Shown: positions 61,301 to 64,000 of the stretch, in pieces
How the letters are laid out: every line of letters starts with the position of its first letter
How positions within the stretch are numbered: the stretch's first letter is position 1
NCBI GenBank assembly: GCA_003963305.1
Contig: RXJR01000004.1
Coordinates: 308,562-372,561 of the forward strand
DNA length: 64,000 nucleotides
Reading direction: 5' to 3'
Source: Candidatus Melainabacteria bacterium
GTDB lineage: Bacteria > Cyanobacteriota > Vampirovibrionia > Obscuribacterales > Obscuribacteraceae
The notes under the pieces: model-generated
Databases searched by the model: none
Told to the model about the DNA's origin: nothing
The model's input: only the letters and a program-made list of their open reading frames with translations
Position numbers and translations under genes: made by a program

Positions 61301-62879
61301 ATCGACAACGCAACCGAAGAGATTGCCGAACACCACTGCTGTAATTTTTGGACTGCAATTGATGTTGCTTCTGGCCGCCATCGACCAGACAATAATCAGC
61401 ACCGCCATGCCTAAAATAGTGACAAACCTGGGCGGGTTCGACCGCTACGCGTGGGCGACTTCAGCCTATCTCCTCACCTCAACAATCTCAATTCCTGTAA
61501 TCGGCAAACTATCAGATCTATACGGGCGTAAACATCTACTCATCGCAGGTGTCCTGCTTTTCGTTCTCGCCTCAGTGCTCTGTGGGTGTTCCGGCATGGC
61601 ACCTTTCGGTGCCATCTTAGACCCGATGAATCAGTTCATCGTCTGGCGAGGTCTGCAGGGACTGGGGGCTGGTATCATTCTCGGTCTGTGTTTTTCAGTC
61701 GTAGGAGACTTATTTCCAGCAGCTGAACGCGGTAAATATCAGGGGCATTTCGCGGCCGTCTTCGCCCTTGCATCAATCGTCGGACCAACCTTCGGCGGCT
61801 TTATAAGCGACCACCACAGCTGGCGCTGGCTGTTTTTCATGAACGTACCGATAGGGGTTGTGGCGGCACTGATTTTTCATCTCACATTTCCATCAGACAG
61901 AAAAACAAATTCACAAGAGAATCTCGACGTCGTTGGCGTGCTCCTGTTCATCGGTGCTTTCGTGCCACTACTTTTGGGACTGAGCTGGAGCGGCAGCGAG
62001 GGCTGGCTGAGCCTGCCTGTGGCGGGCGCGATGCTTACGGCAGCAGGCATGGCGACCAAGTTCATCAAGCATGAAATGAAAGTGCAGCACCCCTTTATGG
62101 ATGTTCGGTTATTTGCCAATCGGGTTGTAACCATCTCTTGCCTGTCGGTTTTCGTTACTGGAATAGGCATGTTTGGTTCGATTATGCTCCTGCCAATCTT
62201 CTTTCAAAGCGTAGTCGGTATGACAGCCGCAAAATCAGGTACGCTGCTTACTCCGCTTATTGTCGTCGTCGCTTTGACCAGTATCATAGGTGGTTACTGG
62301 ATGTCGAAATCAAAACGGTACAAAGCGATTCTCTACGCCGGTCTATCTTGTATGACACTCGGGACGTTCATGCTGGCGCAGATAAATACATCATCGTCGA
62401 TCGCCTACATGCTCTCCAACATGCTCCTAGTAGGAGCAGGACTGGGGCTTCTTCTTCCCATCTATACGGTGGTCATACAAAATGCCGTCGACGAAAAAGA
62501 TATCGGTGCAGTAACCGGTTTCAGCCAATTCTTTCGTTCAGTAGGAGGCACGACTGGCGTCGCCGTCTTTGGCACCGTCATGCTTGCCCTTTACGAGGTA
62601 GGCTTGAAAGCTGGTTCAGCAGCACTTTCTACCCTCAGCCCACAGGCCCGGGCGTTGCTGCATAATCCGCTCGAATCTGCAAAGTTACATCGCAGTCTGG
62701 AAAATCTGCATTTAGCGCCGCAACAGATAGACAGCATTCTTGCAGTCGTCAAACAGTCACTGGTTGATTCGATTGACAAAATCTTCTTTCTATACGGAAT
62801 GCTGCTTCTAGCAACGCTTATTGCTACTCTCTTCTTGGCAGAGTTACCTCTTCGTGAGAAGCCGAGTTCTGCTGATTGA
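61278..62879 (+). CDS. MFS transporter, DHA2 (EmrB/QacA) type with 14 helices
   Basis: A 533-residue exporter from ATG 61278 (GGAA 5 bases upstream; a GTG-type frame from 61236 would overlap the previous gene more). LDQTI-like motif LAAIDQTIISTAMPKIVTNLGG, WATSAYLLTSTISIPVIGKLSDLYGRK (motif A) and the later IVGPTFGGFISDHHSWRW motif C follow the DHA2 pattern. About fourteen hydrophobic helices are present. Family members expel drugs, lipids or secondary metabolites using proton motive force. Its overlap with the glycosyltransferase suggests they act on one product, as inference. The 3' end overlaps the REC-HPt gene (convergent). Confidence 0.93.
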   Translation: MILEQKTESTTQPKRLPNTTAVIFGLQLMLLLAAIDQTIISTAMPKIVTNLGGFDRYAWATSAYLLTSTISIPVIGKLSDLYGRKHLLIAGVLLFVLASVLCGCSGMAPFGAILDPMNQFIVWRGLQGLGAGIILGLCFSVVGDLFPAAERGKYQGHFAAVFALASIVGPTFGGFISDHHSWRWLFFMNVPIGVVAALIFHLTFPSDRKTNSQENLDVVGVLLFIGAFVPLLLGLSWSGSEGWLSLPVAGAMLTAAGMATKFIKHEMKVQHPFMDVRLFANRVVTISCLSVFVTGIGMFGSIMLLPIFFQSVVGMTAAKSGTLLTPLIVVVALTSIIGGYWMSKSKRYKAILYAGLSCMTLGTFMLAQINTSSSIAYMLSNMLLVGAGLGLLLPIYTVVIQNAVDEKDIGAVTGFSQFFRSVGGTTGVAVFGTVMLALYEVGLKAGSAALSTLSPQARALLHNPLESAKLHRSLENLHLAPQQIDSILAVVKQSLVDSIDKIFFLYGMLLLATLIATLFLAELPLREKPSSAD

Positions 62880-63636
62880 TAAAATCTTTGATTCGGGAAA
62901 AAGCAAGAGAGAGCGCTGTAAAACCCTCCTTTGCTTCGTGAAAGTCTTTAAGACCGGCAGAACGCTCCAGTAGCAAACAAATTTTGGCGGCTCCTTTAGC
63001 GCCCACCGAAGCACTAGAGCCTTTCAGTTCATGAGCTAAATAAGCGAGCTTATCGCCATTGCTTTCCGTGATTGACTGATCAATCTCTTGCATCAATCTA
63101 TTCGTGCTTCTCACAAATGTAGCCAGCACGTCACCGACTTCCTCACCGTAATAATCATGCAGTTCTGCCAGATCGATTGGCGGCTCGATTTCTGAAACAA
63201 ATAAAGCTGGTTGGGCAAATTTTTTGGAAAGCTCCTGATTCCTCAAGACGATATCTTTCTGCAACCAGTGATGGAGCTTAATTTTCAACATCTGCCTGTC
63301 AATCGGTTTGGAGATATAGTCGTCCATTCCGGCTGAAATACAACGTTCTTTATCACCGACCATAGAAAGAGCAGTAACAGCGATTATCGGCGTGTAGCTG
63401 CCCCGTAGAGCCTCTAATTTGCGGATCGCTTTTGTTGCTTCAAAGCCATCCATCTCAGGCATCTGACAGTCCATAAGGATGACTGCGTAGACTTCCCTCT
63501 CAACTGCATGCAGCGCTTTCTTGCCACTGTCTACAACATCTGCAATCAGACCCAATTGCTGCAACAGTAGTGTCGCCATCTTTTGATTGACGATGTTATC
63601 TTCAACGAGAAGAACCTTCTTGTTATCATCAGGCAT
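62824..63636 (-). CDS. Response regulator with REC and HPt domains
   Basis: A 270-residue two-domain protein from ATG 63636 (GAGG 8 bases upstream; the frame extends to 63735 but that part looks non-coding). REC domain (5-122): LLVEDN, phospho-acceptor Asp56 in LMDCQMPEMDG, Lys110 in SKPI. HPt domain (about 155-260): H202 in AHELKGSSASVGA. REC plus HPt on one chain without a kinase or output domain fits an intermediate step of a phosphorelay, normally fed by a hybrid histidine kinase. The gene cut by the right edge lies directly upstream. Overlaps the MFS gene's 3' end by 56 bases. Confidence 0.92.
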   Translation of the reverse strand: MPDDNKKVLLVEDNIVNQKMATLLLQQLGLIADVVDSGKKALHAVEREVYAVILMDCQMPEMDGFEATKAIRKLEALRGSYTPIIAVTALSMVGDKERCISAGMDDYISKPIDRQMLKIKLHHWLQKDIVLRNQELSKKFAQPALFVSEIEPPIDLAELHDYYGEEVGDVLATFVRSTNRLMQEIDQSITESNGDKLAYLAHELKGSSASVGAKGAAKICLLLERSAGLKDFHEAKEGFTALSLAFSRIKDFINQQNSASHEEVTLPRRE

Positions 63637-63725
63637 AAGAAGGACCTCACTACGGTCATCTAATTTTCTCTTTCTGCCGACAAGCGGCAAACTGATCTTG
63701 CCCATATAAATGATTGAAATAATCG

Positions 63726-64000
63726 TCACGCACAACGGCGTCGTATCGAAAACGGAGGCTGGAAGCGACTCTCACCGCGACAATCAGTGAGCTTGCGACA
63801 GAGCTTCTGTTTCAGCTCGATTCTGTAAGTTTCCATTCGATCCGCCATGCTGGCGAGCTGGCTGCGCCAATCAACGGCCCACTTCTCCATCTGTCTAAAA
63901 AGACCTTCGTCTTTGTGCACATGCTGCTCGAAACGCTCACTTAAAAGAGCCAGAGTAGATTCAAGCGGCGCTTCGCTTGCGTATGTACTCTCCAACTCGA
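63726..64000 (-). CDS. C-terminal part of a protein cut by window edge
   Basis: An open minus-strand frame that ends at 63726 and continues past the right edge. The visible 90 residues are helical and polar: STLALLSERFEQHVHKDEGL, FRQMEKWAVDWRSQLASM and a basic end. The 'FEQHVHKDEGLF' pattern faintly resembles hemerythrin helices. No catalytic motif can be seen. Position next to the REC-HPt gene suggests a signalling partner, without proof. Confidence 0.5.
   Translation of the reverse strand, partial: ELESTYASEAPLESTLALLSERFEQHVHKDEGLFRQMEKWAVDWRSQLASMADRMETYRIELKQKLCRKLTDCRGESRFQPPFSIRRRCA

Noticed and set aside
1-64000. tRNA, rRNA, insertion sequences, integrases
   Set aside because: I scanned the gaps by eye and found no cloverleaf, rRNA segment, transposase or flanking inverted repeats; short or divergent tRNAs could be missed without a covariance search.

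Overview
The window reads as a chromosomal segment of a Gram-negative (two-membrane) bacterium. It has moderate G+C, dense genes on both strands, several long alanine/proline/threonine-rich exported proteins, Ser/Thr kinases and many TPR proteins. A TonB-ExbB-ExbD operon implies an outer membrane, and FtsE, FtsX and FtsZ imply peptidoglycan-based division. The mix (eukaryote-like kinases, split Tad-like pilus genes, cyclophilins, many orphan secreted proteins, frequent TTG/GTG starts) would fit a non-photosynthetic cyanobacterial relative such as Obscuribacterales/Vampirovibrionia. That placement is an inference: the window holds no rRNA, tRNA or ribosomal protein gene to test it. I see no insertion sequence, prophage, integrase or CRISPR array.

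Layout. 1-4.6 kb: a cut-off exported protein, a zinc-ribbon protein carrying an array of LRSPLL motifs with a C-terminal membrane anchor, and an exported protein with a poly-Asn tract. 5-8.7 kb: tonB-exbB-exbD, then aroE. 8.7-11.8 kb: an SCP2-like protein, a DciA/DUF721 protein with a zinc ribbon, and ftsE-ftsX closed by a strong terminator. 11.9-18.7 kb (minus strand): two cyclophilins (one cytosolic, one exported), four unrelated exported proteins and two small proteins. 18.7-22.6 kb: an amino-acid permease, a small helical protein and an AroG-type DAHP synthase. 22.6-26.8 kb (minus): a methyltransferase, a membrane Ser/Thr kinase, a cupin and a repeat-rich coiled-coil exported protein. 26.8-29.5 kb: a translationally coupled ymdB-PHP phosphoesterase pair facing a thioredoxin-like protein and a small unknown. 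30-35.4 kb: a radical SAM/DUF2344 fusion followed by an RNase E/G with a histidine-rich tail. 36-39.9 kb: a Tad-like secreted protein, a small exported protein and a TPR protein. 39.9-45.5 kb (minus): an S1-like protein of unknown function, a fur-feoA-zinc-ribbon operon and uvrA. 45.9-50.4 kb: an unknown Pro/Gln-rich protein, a second membrane Ser/Thr kinase and a DUF445 protein. 50.6-55.7 kb: two TPR proteins, ftsZ, mtnA and an exported heavy-metal-associated domain protein. 55.7-59.4 kb: two TadE-like pseudopilins divergent from a second TPR protein (a paralogue of the one at 38.6 kb) and a Rieske oxygenase. 59.4-64 kb: a hemerythrin, a glycosyltransferase overlapping an MFS exporter, a REC-HPt response regulator and a gene cut by the right edge.

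How the genes fit together. Envelope and division functions recur: TonB energisation, FtsEX, FtsZ, Tad-like surface proteins with TPR partners, and kinases whose N-terminal domains are cytosolic and whose C-termini lie outside the membrane. RNA and nucleotide turnover is a second theme (YmdB, PHP, RNase E/G, S1-like protein). Aromatic biosynthesis is represented by aroE and aroG, iron control by fur and feoA. The least explained parts are the LRSPLL array protein, the histidine-rich RNase E/G tail, the two mirrored Tad/TPR loci and several unknown exported proteins.
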